Assembly: GCA_024516035.1 (NCBI GenBank) | Contig: CM044957.1 | Location: forward strand, 16,316,564-16,380,563 | Source of the DNA: Bactericera cockerelli | Lineage: Eukaryota; Arthropoda; Insecta; Hemiptera; Triozidae | Direction: 5' to 3' | DNA: 64,000 bases | Shown: one piece after another, positions 1 through 11,429 of the stretch | Layout: the number at the start of each line of letters is the position of its first letter | Position numbering within the stretch: the first letter of the stretch is position 1 | Translations under genes and position numbers: made by a program | The notes under the pieces: model-generated | Databases searched by the model: none | Told to the model about the DNA's origin: nothing | What the model saw: the letters and a program-made list of their open reading frames with translations, nothing else

Positions 1-340
1 CACAAACTATGGGAAAGGGTTAAAACAGAAGCCCCAAAACATTGACTTTCCATTTCTTTCCAAAACGGAAGTATAGTACAGATAGGTACATGTATTTTTA
101 CTAATTTACTTTAGCCTGGCAGTCCGTAGCTTTACCTCTACACAAAATACAAGCTTGTGACTTTGAACTTTGTTTATGAATGAAAAGGTAAGATTGGTTA
201 GTACAATGAAGTGAATTCTGTTGTTTGCTGACTAGTGTGCTCTGTGCAGCCTATGTGTGCTCCATGTTGCATGAAAGCAAAGAAGGCTCAGGCCATATAT
301 AGAAGAGTAGACTAATTTTCAATTTTTCATTCGATCAGAA

Positions 341-478
341 GCCAACCTCGTGAGGCTCAATAACACGTTGAATACAGATCACGTCTCGTAAGATCGCTGT
401 AGTTAAGTAACGTCCAGACAGTTCATCATGATGCAGATGCTGGTGTTTCCCAACCCAACCCGGGTTAAGAGTAAAATA
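341..478 (+). mobile_element. 5S rRNA-derived SINE, truncated
   Basis: Starts GCCAACCTCG; AACACGTTGAATACA, then GTAGTTAAGTAACGTC match conserved 5S rRNA segments that include internal promoter box A and the intermediate element. The body is cut short by the adjoining repeat. Confidence 0.75.
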
Positions 479-480
479 CG

Positions 481-650
481 GACCGACAGACGGACACGAA
501 ACCAAAGTTACTCAGGAGGTTATGAAAAGTCCAGAAATATGAAAAAAATTGAAATTGGAGCAAAAAAAATATTTATTTATTTTACATAAACGAACACAAT
601 ACTTCCGATTTCTAATATTAAAAATTTCTTGGAAGTAATAGAATAGGTGA
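481..650 (-). repeat. Fragment of the 20930 repeat family
   Basis: Minus strand matches 20945-21100 (CGATTTCTAATATTAAAAAT region reversed, GAACACAATACTTCCGATTT). It truncates a 5S-derived SINE. Confidence 0.65.
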
Positions 651-1846
651 TTAATGAATAAACTACTTACCATATCGGCAGAGTCCAGGCGTTTTGGTAG
701 GAGTTAAGAAACAATTCGGACTGAATTACGACTGAAATCAGAAAATAAACAATAATCATTTGAAAAAGGCTAAAATTTATCATAAAATACAAAATAATAT
801 CAAATGAGTGAATTTACTGTGTAAATCAAGCTCGCCGGAAGGCGAGCGCTCGTCAAGTAGCACTCGCCAACAGGCCTATTACCTAGTCCGTAAGCGGACA
901 AACGAGAAAATTTACGTCATAATGTACCTAAATAATAGATATAATAAGTGTATATTATTAGGTTTGACCGATTATGATGTTGCAGAAACTTAAGTACCAT
1001 TTTTTATACAGGTGCAGCACTCGTGATGTTAGTATTAGTGATGTTAAAAAAAAGAAGAAATTTCTTCTATTGGTGAAAAAAAAAATTCTTTAATAGGTGT
1101 GTAATAGATATTTAATAGGTATCATTCACCTTCCACCTTTGTTCATGATGAATTGATGATATGCAGTCGATGTGAGAGAAGTGGACAAGACAGAAGTGTG
1201 AACAACACGCTTACCTTACCTCATTTCTGTGATTCTACAGTTGCTTCTATGAGGAAATGAAAGATTTCAATTTTCAATAAATAAAAATTTCATCAGGTCA
1301 ACTACTCTACTCACTTTGACTGAACTGAACCCGCCATTTAATATGTAATATAGGTAATCAGAAGAATACTGGTAAAACAGAAGATTATAAAATGGAAGAA
1401 CGAAAATATTATCATTCAATAGAGAAGAAATAAATTTAATATGAAATAGGAACGCGCAACTGACTAGGGGTCTAAATTTCCCATTATCTGTAGAAAAAAG
1501 CCCTGAGGTTGGGAAAAGAAAGAAAAGTTACGTAGATTTGGATTTAGAATAAAATAAAATATTGGCAACGAGTCAAAGTAAACACACTTTGAAATCAAAA
1601 TTGCAATAGAATTCTACGTTGTAGGAGTTTTTTTAGACTTCTCAGAGAATGCGGGAAAGAAGAGATTTATTTAAGTCTAAAAAAAATAATGGAGATTTCC
1701 TATAAATCTTAAATTTGTTCATCCTTAGGATAGTGGTTATTCTATTATTTGTCAAATGATGGAGAGAAAAAAATTAGATTTGATTTTAAATTCGATGAAA
1801 TGAACGGTAAGCACCCCTCACAACGAAATATTGAAGTTTCAAAATA
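651..1846. other. Unrecognised AT-rich stretch
   Basis: No coding or repeat signature that I can name. Confidence 0.4.
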
Positions 1847-2035
1847 AGCTCAGTGGTAAAGGCGGCACTCTGTCAATTCAGAGATTCCAAAGGTCGCGGG
1901 TTCGTTATCCTCGTTCTGTTTGGGATTTTTACCACATAATAATGAGTCTTGAGCTTACTGCTGGAATAATGGGACTTAATAGTCCTAATCGGGCAGTATA
2001 AATAAGGCGATATTATTATTATTATTATACCCTGT
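1847..2035 (+). mobile_element. tRNA-derived SINE, family A
   Basis: The head contains CTCAGTGGTAAAGGCGGCAC, CTGTCAATTCAGAG and GGTCGCGGGTTCG. The body has GGGATTTTTACCACATAATA, GCTGGAATAATGGGACTTAA and CGGGCAGTATAAATAAGG. (ATT)n tail. Confidence 0.8.
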
Positions 2036-2038
2036 ACA

Positions 2039-2252
2039 GGTCTAACTTGGATAAGTGGAATCACCGTGGAAACATATTTTTATTCCACTTATTCCTGAAT
2101 TCCACGTGCGGAGGTCTCTTCCACTTACGTTCTAGCCGCAGAGGTAAACTTTCAATCGTATTCCACAAACCAACCGAAATTCCACCTAAAGACGATTCTG
2201 GGCTTCCAGGGGTAGGAACTAGCACTTTTTTTCCACTTACCCAAGTTGGACC
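2039..2252. mobile_element. MITE with about 20-bp inverted ends
   Basis: GGTCTAACTTGGATAAGTGG on the left faces CCACTTACCCAAGTTGGACC on the right. 214 bp, no coding capacity. It abuts the ATT tail of the preceding SINE. Confidence 0.75.
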
Positions 2253-2360
2253 ATATGTTATACTCGAACAATATAAGTACACACACAATCCATGTTGCAA
2301 TCCGATTTTACAAAAGAAAACACTATTACTTAATACTTATATTATTGTTATTTTCCTAGT

Positions 2361-2676
2361 AGTCACCGTGGCAGAGTGAGTTAGCGCGCTAGGCATTGCA
2401 CGCATGGTGACCTGGGTTCGATTCCCAGCGGGGCAGGAATTTTTCTGCTCTGCTGTGTAATACATTGTTCGGATTGTTCGGGGTCCACTCATACCTCGTG
2501 AGGAAAAATGAGTAGTTACTTGTATGAGTAACGACCAGTGGCAGCATTACCAGAGTAAAAAGGAATTAATGTAATAGAATTCGAAAAGTACAGGAGGCTC
2601 TTAGTAATGCTGCGCTACCCACAAAAATTGTGAAGAGGCCTTGTGCTTCACCACAAATAAAATCATACATACATAC
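2361..2676 (+). mobile_element. tRNA-derived SINE, family D (Ser/Leu-like head)
   Basis: AGTCACCGTGGCAGAGTGAG, then GGGTTCGATTCCCAGCGGGG. Body: GGTCCACTCATACCTCGTGA, GAGTAACGACCAGTGGCAGC, and TAGTAATGCTGCGCTACCCA; ends in (CATA)n. The best full-length copy of the family here. Confidence 0.85.
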
Positions 2677-3185
2677 ATTTTTATTTTCTATTTCATTTGC
2701 TATTATTTGTCACCATTTGTCTCGCTTTGGCCATATTTTGTTAACAAATCGATCCCTTCCCAATTTCATCTTACAAAATCCAGAGACCTTCATGAAATTG
2801 AAACGAGCACCTCAGGGTCCAGCGAGTAATAAATCATTGTTGCTACCCCCGCCATGACACAGAGTGAAAATTAATTAAACATGATATTACATTAGTTACC
2901 GCTTATCTGCTGAATTCCACTCCACCCTTACCTCACCTCATCTCGGGGTGAATGAAACACCCCCAAAAGATGGCGCTTTGTGTGTAGTAAAAGAAACTAA
3001 TAAATAGTTTTTTTTTTAATTTATTTACGATCATTTTAAGCTTTGTGTCAATCAATGTATTGTATGTATGACTTTGTACTTTTTTTAAGTTTAATATACT
3101 TATAATACTTGTGTTAAATTGTTTGTTTCAATACCAATAAAAATGAGACATTTGTGAATGTGTGGGTGTATGGATGTATGGATAA

Positions 3186-3405
3186 GTGCACTGGTAGTCA
3201 AGTGGTTAACGCGCTAGTCTGGTAATACAGGTAGCGGAGGGATCCGTTGGTTCGAATCCCACCCAGTGCACGAATTTTTCCTCATTAATTTGAGTTTGTG
3301 ACCACATAATAATAAGACTCTGTGGGTTAGGTGGTAGAAAATGCTTTGAGCATTAACCTCGCCTGGTGGTTACCTTCCACTAAAGAGTATTATTATTATT
3401 ATATA
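3186..3405 (+). mobile_element. tRNA-derived SINE, family B
   Basis: Head: GTGCACTGGTAGTCAAGTGG to CCCACCCAGTGCA, acceptor-stem pairing GTGCACTGG/CCAGTGCA. Body has GTGACCACATAATAATAAGA and GCATTAACCTCGCCTGGTGG. (ATT)n tail. Confidence 0.85.
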
Positions 3406-3639
3406 TTATGGATAACTTTTTATTTTTATATTTTCACTACCTTAATTGTAATATTTTTTTCTTTCTTTCGCTATTGTAGGTATTAAATCTTGTAAAAATA
3501 TACAATAAAAAATAAAGAGGTGCTAAATTAAACTATTAGCGGACTTCCTATCTCGAGCATGCGCGGATATAGGGGGGGGCACGGGGGGCACGTGCCCCCC
3601 AGATTTTTTTGGTAAGCGGTGTTTCTCAAATTTCATTCT

Positions 3640-3932
3640 ACCTAATCCCGTAAAAAAAATTATCTCAATGAGTTGGGGGGCACGGGCCCCAAAATAATTC
3701 CCAATTCTAAAACTAATCCCGTAAAAAAATTATCTCAATGAGTTAGGGGGGCACGGGCCCCAAAATAATTCTCAATTCTAAGACTAATCCCGTAAAAAAA
3801 TGATCTCAATGAGTTAGGGGGGCACGGGCCCCAAAATAATTCCCAATTCTAAGACTTATCCCGTAAAAAAAATGATCTCAATGAGTTAGGGGGGCACAAG
3901 CCCCAAAATAATTCCCAATTCTAAGACCAATA
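3640..3932. repeat. Tandem repeat, about 65 bp x 4
   Basis: Units carry CCCGTAAAAAAA, ATCTCAATGAGTT, GGGGGGCACGGGCCCCAAAA and TTCCCAATTCTAA. The copies differ by few substitutions. Confidence 0.9.
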
Positions 3933-4393
3933 AGAAATAACTAAATAATAAAGTTGTCAAATCCACACTAGATTGTCCGAGAAACCTGAAATTTTACCTA
4001 TAGGTCCATTTGGATCAGGGAATATATCTCTAGGGTTCAGCTACACGGGGTGAGGACAAAAAGTGGATTGGTGACACAAAAAAATCACATTTTTCGACCG
4101 GAATGACATTTTTTTTTTCTCAAAATTTGTCGTGTCGGCGCCACGGCGGCGGCCTATCAGCTCAAAATGAGAACGTTTTAAGCAAGGGTTCAAGTTTTCA
4201 TTTGAGATATCAATCACGAAATTCCGATGAGCCGTTCTTGAGCTACGTTGAGTCAGGACATAAAATGGATGGGTAAACAAAAAGTATTTACGTTTTTTGA
4301 CCTGAATGACATTTTTTCTCGAAAAATGTCGTGACGAACTATCAACTCAAAGCGAGAATGTTTTTGCAAGGGTTGGAGTCTTCATTTGACATA

Positions 4394-5063
4394 CGACGGG
4401 GACCCAAAAGTAACCGGAATTAGGTGGTGGGGGGAACGCGGAGGGGGTGATAGGGTTCTCCATGATTCTATTCCAAGCGGCCACTCTCCCGAGTAAGTTC
4501 ATCCGTGAGAATTTTTCTAGTGAAACGACTTTTTCCGTTTCGGCGAAAACGTGAAATAGCTGAGTGCGGACAGCAACGAGCAGCTGTAAAATTTTCGGGG
4601 TCATAGCCGTAGCACCATGATTCATCGCCAGTTATAACCTTGAGAAAAAAATCTGGGTATTCATCCAACTGATTTTGCAGCTCCAGACAGGCCTGAAGTC
4701 GACGCTCCTTATTTTGATCGTCGCGTCGATCAAATCTTCAGTTAAAATCCTCTAAATTGAACTCCATGACAATCCAGACATCTCACAAAGTTGATCGATG
4801 GTTCGGCAAGATCTTCATGGACAAGAGTATTGGTTTGTTCAATGTTTTCGTCCGTTCTTGAAGCCTTTTCACGTTTTCGCCGAAACGGAAAAAGTCGTTT
4901 CACTAGAAAAATTCTCACGGACAAACGAATGCACTCACAGCAAATGAACTTTGCACACTTGCTTGGGAGAGTGGCCGCTTGGAAAAGAATCACTGGAGAC
5001 CCCGATCCCCCCCTCCGTGTTCCCTCCACTATCTAATTCCCGTTACTTTTGGGTCACCCCTCG
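4394..5063. mobile_element. Non-autonomous mariner element
   Basis: 670 bp between TA dinucleotides, with inverted ends CGACGGGGACCCAAAAGTAA and TTACTTTTGGGTCACCCCTCG. It contains a shorter nested inverted duplication (4385-4560 against 4865-5060) and a transposase fragment. It interrupts a repeat unit whose uninterrupted versions lie nearby, which confirms both borders. Confidence 0.85.
4468..4740 (-). pseudogene. Mariner transposase fragment
   Basis: Reads LELQNQLDEYPDFFLKVITG then DESWCYGYDPE. This is the mariner signature around the second catalytic Asp (ITGDESWVYGYDPE-like). It ends soon after in the inverted-duplication part of the element. The HTH domains and the last catalytic residue are missing. 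Confidence 0.8.
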
Positions 5064-5144
5064 TATTGATCGCGAAATTCTGATGAGCCATTCTTGAGCT
5101 CCAATAAGGACAAGAAATGGATGGGTGACACGAAAAATATTGAC

Positions 5145-5146
<2 letters not shown>

Positions 5147-5176
<30 letters not shown>

Positions 5177-5184
5177 CTGTGTGA
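5147..5184. repeat. GT/TG microsatellite
   Basis: (TG)n with one interruption, inside the composite repeat. Confidence 0.95.
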
Positions 5185-5319
5185 TAGGCTTGCGAAACGG
5201 CGGGTGCAACCCGCTAGTTAGGTATATTGTGCGATTGTGCCCCCCCAGTACAAGATGGCTATATCCGCGCATGATCTCGAGCCGACATAGACATAGAATA
5301 ATTATTAAGCACTACTATA

Positions 5320-6331
5320 CAGGGTGGGGCAAAAGTCTGGAAACCCCTGAATAACTTTCGAATGGCTTATCCGGTAAAATTAAATTTTTGTACGGTAAAC
5401 CAGGGTAATAAGACCTTCTTTTAGAGTTGGGCCGATTTTTGTTACCAGCCCCCATGTCGGGGCCAGGGGGGCCAACTTCATTTTTTTAAATACGAACCCC
5501 CACCTTGCGACACATTTTTGGAAATGTCTTCAAATAAGAAATACATTGGTGCAAATTTTATTTTTTTATTATTAACAGTTTACAAATGGCGTCCATATTT
5601 GTGTATACAGTGTAAAGTCTGGAAACCCCTGAATAACTTTCGAATGGCTTATTTGGTAAAATTAAAATTTTATACGGTAAACAAAAGTAATAAGACCTTC
5701 TTTTAGAGTTGGGCCGATTTTTGCTATCGGCCCCCATGTCGGGGCCAAGGGGGCCAACTTCATTTTTTTAAATACGAACCCCCACCTTGCGACACATTTT
5801 TGGAAATGTCTTTAAATATCAAATACTTTGGTGCAAATTTTATTTTTTTAATGTTAACTGTTTGCAAATGGCGTCCATATTTGTGTATGCAGTGAACTAA
5901 AGTCTGGAAACCCCTGAATAACTTTCGAATGGCTTATTTGGTAAAATTAAAATTTTATACGGTAAACGAAAGTAATAAGACCTTCTTTTAGAGGTGGGCC
6001 GATTTTTGCTATCGGCCCCCATGTCGGGGTCAAATATGGACGCCATACACAAATATGGACGCCATTTGCAAACAGTTAACATTAAAAAAATAAAATTTGC
6101 ACCAAAGTATTTGATATTTGAAGACATTTCCAAAAATGTGTCGCAAGGTGGGGGTTCGTATTTAAAAAAATGAAGTTGGCCCCCCTGGCCCCGACATGGG
6201 GGCTGGTAACAAAAATCGGCCCAATTCTAAAAGAAGGTCTTATTACCCTGGTTTACCGTACAAAAATTTAATTTTACCGGATAAGCCATTCGAAAGTTAT
6301 TCAGGGGTTTCCAGACTTTTGCCCCACCCTG
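5320..6331. mobile_element. 1-kb foldback element, Tc1/mariner-like ends
   Basis: Begins CAGGGTGGGGCAAAAGTCTG and ends CAGACTTTTGCCCCACCCTG, with TA on both sides. A unit of about 280 bp is repeated directly (5331, 5610, 5892; the third copy is truncated) and then once in inverted orientation (about 6040-6331). The arms are therefore about 300 bp long. No transposase. Confidence 0.85.
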
Positions 6332-6344
6332 TATACTATACTTT

Positions 6345-6625
6345 AAACCCGCTACTCAAATTAACCTCACTCAGTATGAGCGGGGTCGGACAGTATCACG
6401 AGGGTTCGAATTTGGATGGTAACGCTCTTAAAAGGAGATTTTTTTAATGTGGGTTTAACGTCGTTTTGAACTGCATGGTCATATATCACGACAGGGGTGT
6501 TACCCTCAATTCACAGGAAATTCTCAAACCTGCTACCCACATTAACCTCAACCAGTCTGGGATGGGCCGGAATGCCAGCACCACGAAGTCTTCACCTTGC
6601 TGGACGTTGATTGACCTCGGTGATC
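6345..6625 (-). mobile_element. 5S-derived SINE copies (one partial, one longer)
   Basis: Minus strand shows the end of a 5S head (CAACGTCCAGCAAGGTG), then the family body with GGTTGAGGTTAATGTGGGTA and GAGGGTAACACCCCTGTCGT. A second body fragment of the same orientation fills 6345-6440. Confidence 0.65.
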
Positions 6626-7116
6626 CTACGAGAACCGGTGCATTCAACGCGCCATCGACGCTGGCTCTCGGGGATTTTGAAAATGGAGAGTGTTCCTGCA
6701 AAGGGGCACTGGTCTATTCAACGCGCCATCCACGCTGGCTTATTATGGTTTGAACATCCTAATTTGAGTTACCTATTCAAGACGGGAGTATGACATCACA
6801 AGATCGGTCAATAATAATTGAATGAAGGCCACTTGAACCTTTCTAAACCCACGGTGTGAGGTGTGAGAGAGAACACAATGATATGCGAGTAAGTGGAGAG
6901 AGACGATACATTTTCCTCGGTTCCTAGGCGTGTGACGTCAGAGAGAAATGTTTACAAAGAGTAAAGGGGGGGGAGGTTAAAACAAATAGGCCAGGGACGT
7001 TGGGCAAGAAATTGAGGATGATAAAAGAGAGTGAGAGTTAGAGGGATAGAGATTGAGTGATTGAGGATGAAAGAGAGTTTGAGGATGGGATCGAGATGCA
7101 GAGGAAAGTATAGGCT

Positions 7117-7117
7117 T

Positions 7118-7153
<36 letters not shown>

Positions 7154-7155
7154 AA
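7117..7155. repeat. GA microsatellite
   Basis: (GA)n with few interruptions within a purine-rich 6960-7160 stretch. The ORFs on the opposite strand here are low-complexity artefacts. Confidence 0.9.
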
Positions 7156-7236
7156 AATCAATTTGAGAAAAAAATACACTTCTACTCCAAATCATTAATT
7201 TTGGAAATTATTTGACATAATTAATCCCAATAATTA

Positions 7237-7500
7237 GCCGAACGGCACGTTTTGAACACACCAGTTCTCGTCCTGTCACTGAAGCTAAGCAACGTTCAGA
7301 AAGGTTAATACTCGGATGGGTTGATCATTCAAATTTGAACCATCGTGATGCTGGCTATTCCCGGCCCCACTCAGGCTGGATGAGGTTAATTTGAGTAGGT
7401 GGTCCGTGAGTTTCCAGCGAGAAGAGGGTAAACCCCCGTAATATGACCGTGCAGTTGAGAGCAACCTAAAATTGAAACCTAAAGGGTTTGAAAAAATCCC
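7237..7500 (+). mobile_element. 5S rRNA-derived SINE
   Basis: The best-preserved head: CACCAGTTCTCGTCCTGTCA, CTGAAGCTAAGCAACGTTCA and TTAATACTCGGATGGGTTGA parallel 5S rRNA over about 95 nt, including box C. Body: GAGGTTAATTTGAGTAGGTG and GTAAACCCCCGTAATATGAC, ending AAACCTAAA. Confidence 0.85.
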
Positions 7501-8610
7501 AATAATTAACTTGTGACTAGTCTAATCGAGAACTCAGGTTCTTGAGGTGAGTGAAAATTATGAGCAATAGTGACAAACTCGACATGGCTAAAGCAACGCA
7601 CGAGGTATTTGTGTTCAGGGTAGATACTGGATGGTTCGTGGAGTTACTCTAACTACCTAACATTCATTGTCCTGTGACAGTACAATGAGACAACGTACAT
7701 TATATTATTTGTTTTTTTTTTTTTTTTAATTCTAATGAATTAGAATCCTCAAAATCCAAGTATGACCTCCGGAAGTATCAGAGGAAGAAAAATTATGAGA
7801 TTATCTGAGCGCACGACAGTTTTCCACACCTTTCTATTTTCGGTTGTATTGACCGAGCTATGAAATTTGACACATAATTATATTCTCTTAGTATTAATAA
7901 AACACACAGAAAAATTTCAAGAGTTAATACAAAAAATTTTCGGAGAAAGGTAGTTTTAAATTTTGCAATTTTGTAACTGACTGACAGATCACAAAATTAT
8001 GAGGCACTTCCCGCTACCTAGAAAGCTAAAAATTAGTATGTGGTAGGGGTTTAATGTAAAAGTACAGAGAAAACCGGATTTTTTACACTTCAACTGATAA
8101 TAAACTGTGTTGTTTTGGGTAGCATATACCCGCCTTTATGTACCACTTTTAAATTGAAATCTTGACTATTTTGTTGGTCTGAAATAACGGAAACATAATG
8201 AGAATAATATAAAAATAGGCCCTTTGGTGTCGGTTTGTACATTAGTATATAATTTTATGTTAAAAAAAAACATGGAGAAATTTAGGAGCACATAAGAAGC
8301 AGAGAGGGAGATAATAATGCATGTAAGCCTAGTGAGAGAAGGAATAATGAGGCATCTGAGAAGTGCTGAGCTTGTTGAGAGAGATACACACCTCGCGGGC
8401 TCAGAGGAGATGGGAAATGGCCACTCGACTTTCTCTAAGACAAGACCGACAAGACAGGCTACTCATGAGTAACAATATGGCCAAAATACTGTGTGCTGGA
8501 TAGCCTGATATGACAGGTGTCCGGTACACATTCAGGGAGTCAGCTGTGTAGGAAAGTCTACAATGTTACCAGCATAATTATAATGTACATAATATAGGGA
8601 CAACTAGTGG

Positions 8611-8822
8611 TGCACTGGTAGTGGAGTGGGTAACGCGCTAGTCTGGTAATCCAGGTAGCGTAGGGATCCGTTGGTTCGAATCTCGCCCAGTGTATGAATT
8701 TTTCCTCATTGATATAAGTTTCTCACCACATAATAATAAGACTCTGAGGGTTAGGTGATAGAAAATGCTTTAAGCATTAACCTCGCCTAGTAGTTACCTT
8801 CCACTAAAGAGTATTATTATTA
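8611..8822 (+). mobile_element. tRNA-derived SINE, family B
   Basis: Full copy, very close to 3186-3405; its (ATT)n tail is the insertion site of the pogo-like element. Confidence 0.85.
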
Positions 8823-8837
8823 TAGTCAAACCTCTGA

Positions 8838-9045
8838 ATATAAGGTTTCTCTTATAAAGAGGTTATTTTCCCCCATAGAGAGGTAAATTGGACCTTTTGT
8901 TCTCATAAATAGAGGTTTCTCTTGTAAAGAGGTTATTTTCCCCTATAGAGAGGTAAATTGGACCTATTGTTCTCTTGTATAGAGGTTTCTCTACAAAGAG
9001 GTTATTTTCCCCTATAGAGAGGTAAATTGGACCTATTGTTATTTC
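8838..9045. repeat. Tandem repeat, about 65-70 bp x 3
   Basis: Each unit has AGGTTTCTCT, AAAGAGGTTATTTTCCCC, ATAGAGAGGTAAATTGGACC and TTGTTCTC. It starts within the left inverted end of the pogo-like element. Confidence 0.85.
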
Positions 9046-9099
9046 TCTTTTTTTCTGATTTAACGGCGCTTTAATAAGGCAATTATCCTGTCGTTCATG

Positions 9100-9500
9100 C
9101 CGGATCCTCAAGTTTATATCTTGGGGAATATGTTGGTGGCTTTTAGGAATGTTTTGAGAGAGTCATTTCCCGACTGGTCATCTAGCAAGGATGGTCTAGA
9201 GGGGAGAGAGACTTGTTGGTGCTGAAGGTTGGGCAAGTCATAATGTGTAAAACTGTCACCACAGTGGCAAGAAGGTCGGGGAGACCTAGTAAATAGGTAA
9301 ATGTGTGTGAATCTAGTATGCCCTATTGCCCTATCCTCATTCTTGTAAGGACTATTTCTTCGACACGACATTCTCTATTACTAGAGTGGCAAGGGTCAAT
9401 TTTTGGTCTGATGGACTTCAATTTGTTAGGAATCAATAGACCATCCCACATAGTCTGACATCTATTTCTGGTATTTTTGTCAATGTAAGGCTTATCAACT
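9100..9500 (-). pseudogene. Decayed LINE ORF2 C-terminal fragment
   Basis: Frames together read NKLKSIRPKIDPCHSS, VEEIVLTRMRIG, IGHTRFTHIYL, CHCGDSFTHYDLP and FLKATNIFPKI. These are signature strings of the C-terminal region of jockey/I-type LINE polyproteins. At least one frameshift and no RT core. Confidence 0.65.
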
Positions 9501-9561
9501 AGTGAGCAGAGTTTTAATGGGACTTGGCAAGATGTTTCTCTTGTACCCAGGTTTGACTGTA

Positions 9562-10744
9562 ATTTTATTACACCTGGGAATGTTGTATCTAGTAACCCTG
9601 CCTTCAGTTCATGATGTACAAGTAATGTATATTCTTGAACTTGATAAGAAGTTTCTTGGTGTGTTAATTTATATCACTTGCTGCGATATTTTTGGGTTGC
9701 ATTGAAAGAAGTAACTCTCAAGAGTTGCACTACCCCAAGATATCTGCGTGTAAAGCAGGACCGTGTATTATCCTCCAAGCAGTATTGTTTATTTAGACAC
9801 AATGAAGAAATTATAGCACAACCCCATACATTACGTAAATCTGTATTGGATTTTTGTCTATCTCCTGGAGAATATGCGGATTTTTTGTGGAACAACTCAG
9901 TACAAGACAAGCACACAGACAGTCCACTGAATGAAGCTGGTAGAGTGATAACTGGATGAATCAAACCTACAACTATCACTAAACTATATATGCGGCTAAG
10001 ATCCACATTTAGTGATAGGTGAATCAGAATTTCAGAACAAATGACTTGCACCCGACATCCCAACATGGTCACATTGCTCAACCTCCTCATTTGAAATCTC
10101 GACAAAGTTTCCTCAAATCAACCAAGCTATCTCCTGAAATCTGAGGGATTCAGCTATAGGTATTTGTATTGTAATTGTCATCAAGCACATCTATGTATAA
10201 ACACACCAATAGCACTGATCATCCTGTTTAATGAGAATGATAAACGCACCCGTAGAGTAGCTAAAATCTTTAGTTACAATACAACATGTATGTTTTGTCT
10301 CTGCTGTGTGTAATATAAGAGATGAAAAGCATTTTGAATTATTTTTTGGACCAAGAAAGAAGAGGTTTCAAATTAGAAACGAAGAAAAGAGGAGAATTTT
10401 TAAGTGAGGAAAAAAGTAAGAAAAAGCTAAAATAAATAAGAGAAAAGGCAGAAATAGTTCTCTTGTTCCTTCTAACTTCTCGAAAATGTTACATTTTCCA
10501 AGTAGATTCACGTTATGTAGGTACAATAATCAGGTAGATACAGAAGGAAAAGACAAGGTAAAGGAATGAACTAATGGAACAGAAGTAAATGAGTGATAGG
10601 GAAATGCTGTGGGTTACTCGTAAGAGAAATAATGAAATACAATATCCACCATCCATTAAAATCTCATCTCATGAAATCCCACCCCAACCATTTGCACTGA
10701 TTTTCAGTCTGGCGAGTTTGAACCAAGTCATTTAATTACCAAAC
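9562..10744. other. Unrecognised stretch
   Basis: Overlapping ORFs on both strands at 9674-10105 (143 codons minus, 93 codons plus) give no familiar motif, and no splice context is convincing. Possibly decayed transposon. Confidence 0.35.
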
Positions 10745-11115
10745 ACTTATTATTATTATTAAACTCTTTATTAGAAGAACATATTATATAGGTATACAAA
10801 CAAATAATGGTAAAAAATAAAATTCAAAATAATTTCGTCAATTATTGACAGTATAAATATAAACAGGAAAAAAATAAACAAAATACATACATACATAACA
10901 AAATACATACATATGTCTAACTAAAGGGCGGGGTTATTGCCCATGGCAGTCTCTTCCACCCAACCCTTCCTCCAGGACCTTCCACTACCAAATGGGTTGT
11001 CTGCCTTCAGGCCTATATCCGTTGGGATCCAAACAAGGATATTGATGAGTCCAACTTTCATCCACGCTGCGACCAACACGATTAGCCCACTTCCATTTCA
11101 ATCTCATCACATCCT
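10745..11115 (-). mobile_element. LINE 3' end with ATT/AAT tail
   Basis: Minus strand reads RLKWKWANRVGRSVDESW.. and PEGRQPIW, like the end of RTE/CR1-type ORF2. A 3' UTR beginning GGGTTGGGTGGAAGAGA and holding CAATAACCCCGCCCTTTA follows, then an (AAT)n tail. A second, diverged copy of the coding end is at about 11356-11425, on the other side of a SINE. Confidence 0.65.
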
Positions 11116-11116
11116 G

Positions 11117-11350
11117 CCTTGCTGGTACGTTGAATACACCAGTTTTCGTTCTGTCACTGAAGTTAAATAACGTCCAGCGGGCTTAGGACTGGTGATGGAT
11201 TGGTGATCATACAAATACTGGCTATTGCCGGACCCACTTAGGGTGAGGTTATTTTGAGCAGCTGCCAGTTTGTGAGTTTCCAGATAATGAAGCGTAAAAC
11301 CCCAGTCGTGATATGATCTAGAAATTCAAAGTGACGTTAAACCCAAAAAA
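11117..11350 (+). mobile_element. 5S rRNA-derived SINE inserted in LINE sequence
   Basis: ACGTTGAATACACCAGTTTT, CACTGAAGTTAAATAACGTC and GACTGGTGATGG are 5S-like. The same body follows (GTGAGGTTATTTTGAGCAGC, CCCCAGTCGTGATATGA). Similar LINE sequence lies on both sides. Confidence 0.8.
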
Positions 11351-11429
11351 GATAGAATGAGTCCAAAGTTTATCCGCTCTGCGAGCACACGACTAGACCA
11401 AGACCACTTCCATTTCAATCTCACACCAA

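Larger units (their letters stand above)
3551..5282. mobile_element. Composite repeat with short inverted ends
   Basis: CATGCGCGGATATAG near 3560 recurs inverted near 5272, both adjoining a CTCGAG motif. Inside are a four-unit tandem array, roughly 210-nt degenerate direct repeats (starting about 4035, 4240 and 5090), a GT microsatellite, and the mariner above. The superfamily is not clear. Confidence 0.5.
8823..9559. mobile_element. Pogo-like non-autonomous element
   Basis: The left end TAGTCAAACCT and right end AGGTTTGACTG are inverted and flanked by TA, as in pogo/Tigger elements. Inserted in the ATT tail of a SINE. It contains a three-unit tandem array and a decayed LINE fragment, so its interior is composite. 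Confidence 0.55.

Noticed and set aside
5054..5354. ORFs with Cys-Val or Thr-His repeats
   Set aside because: They are translations of the GT microsatellite.
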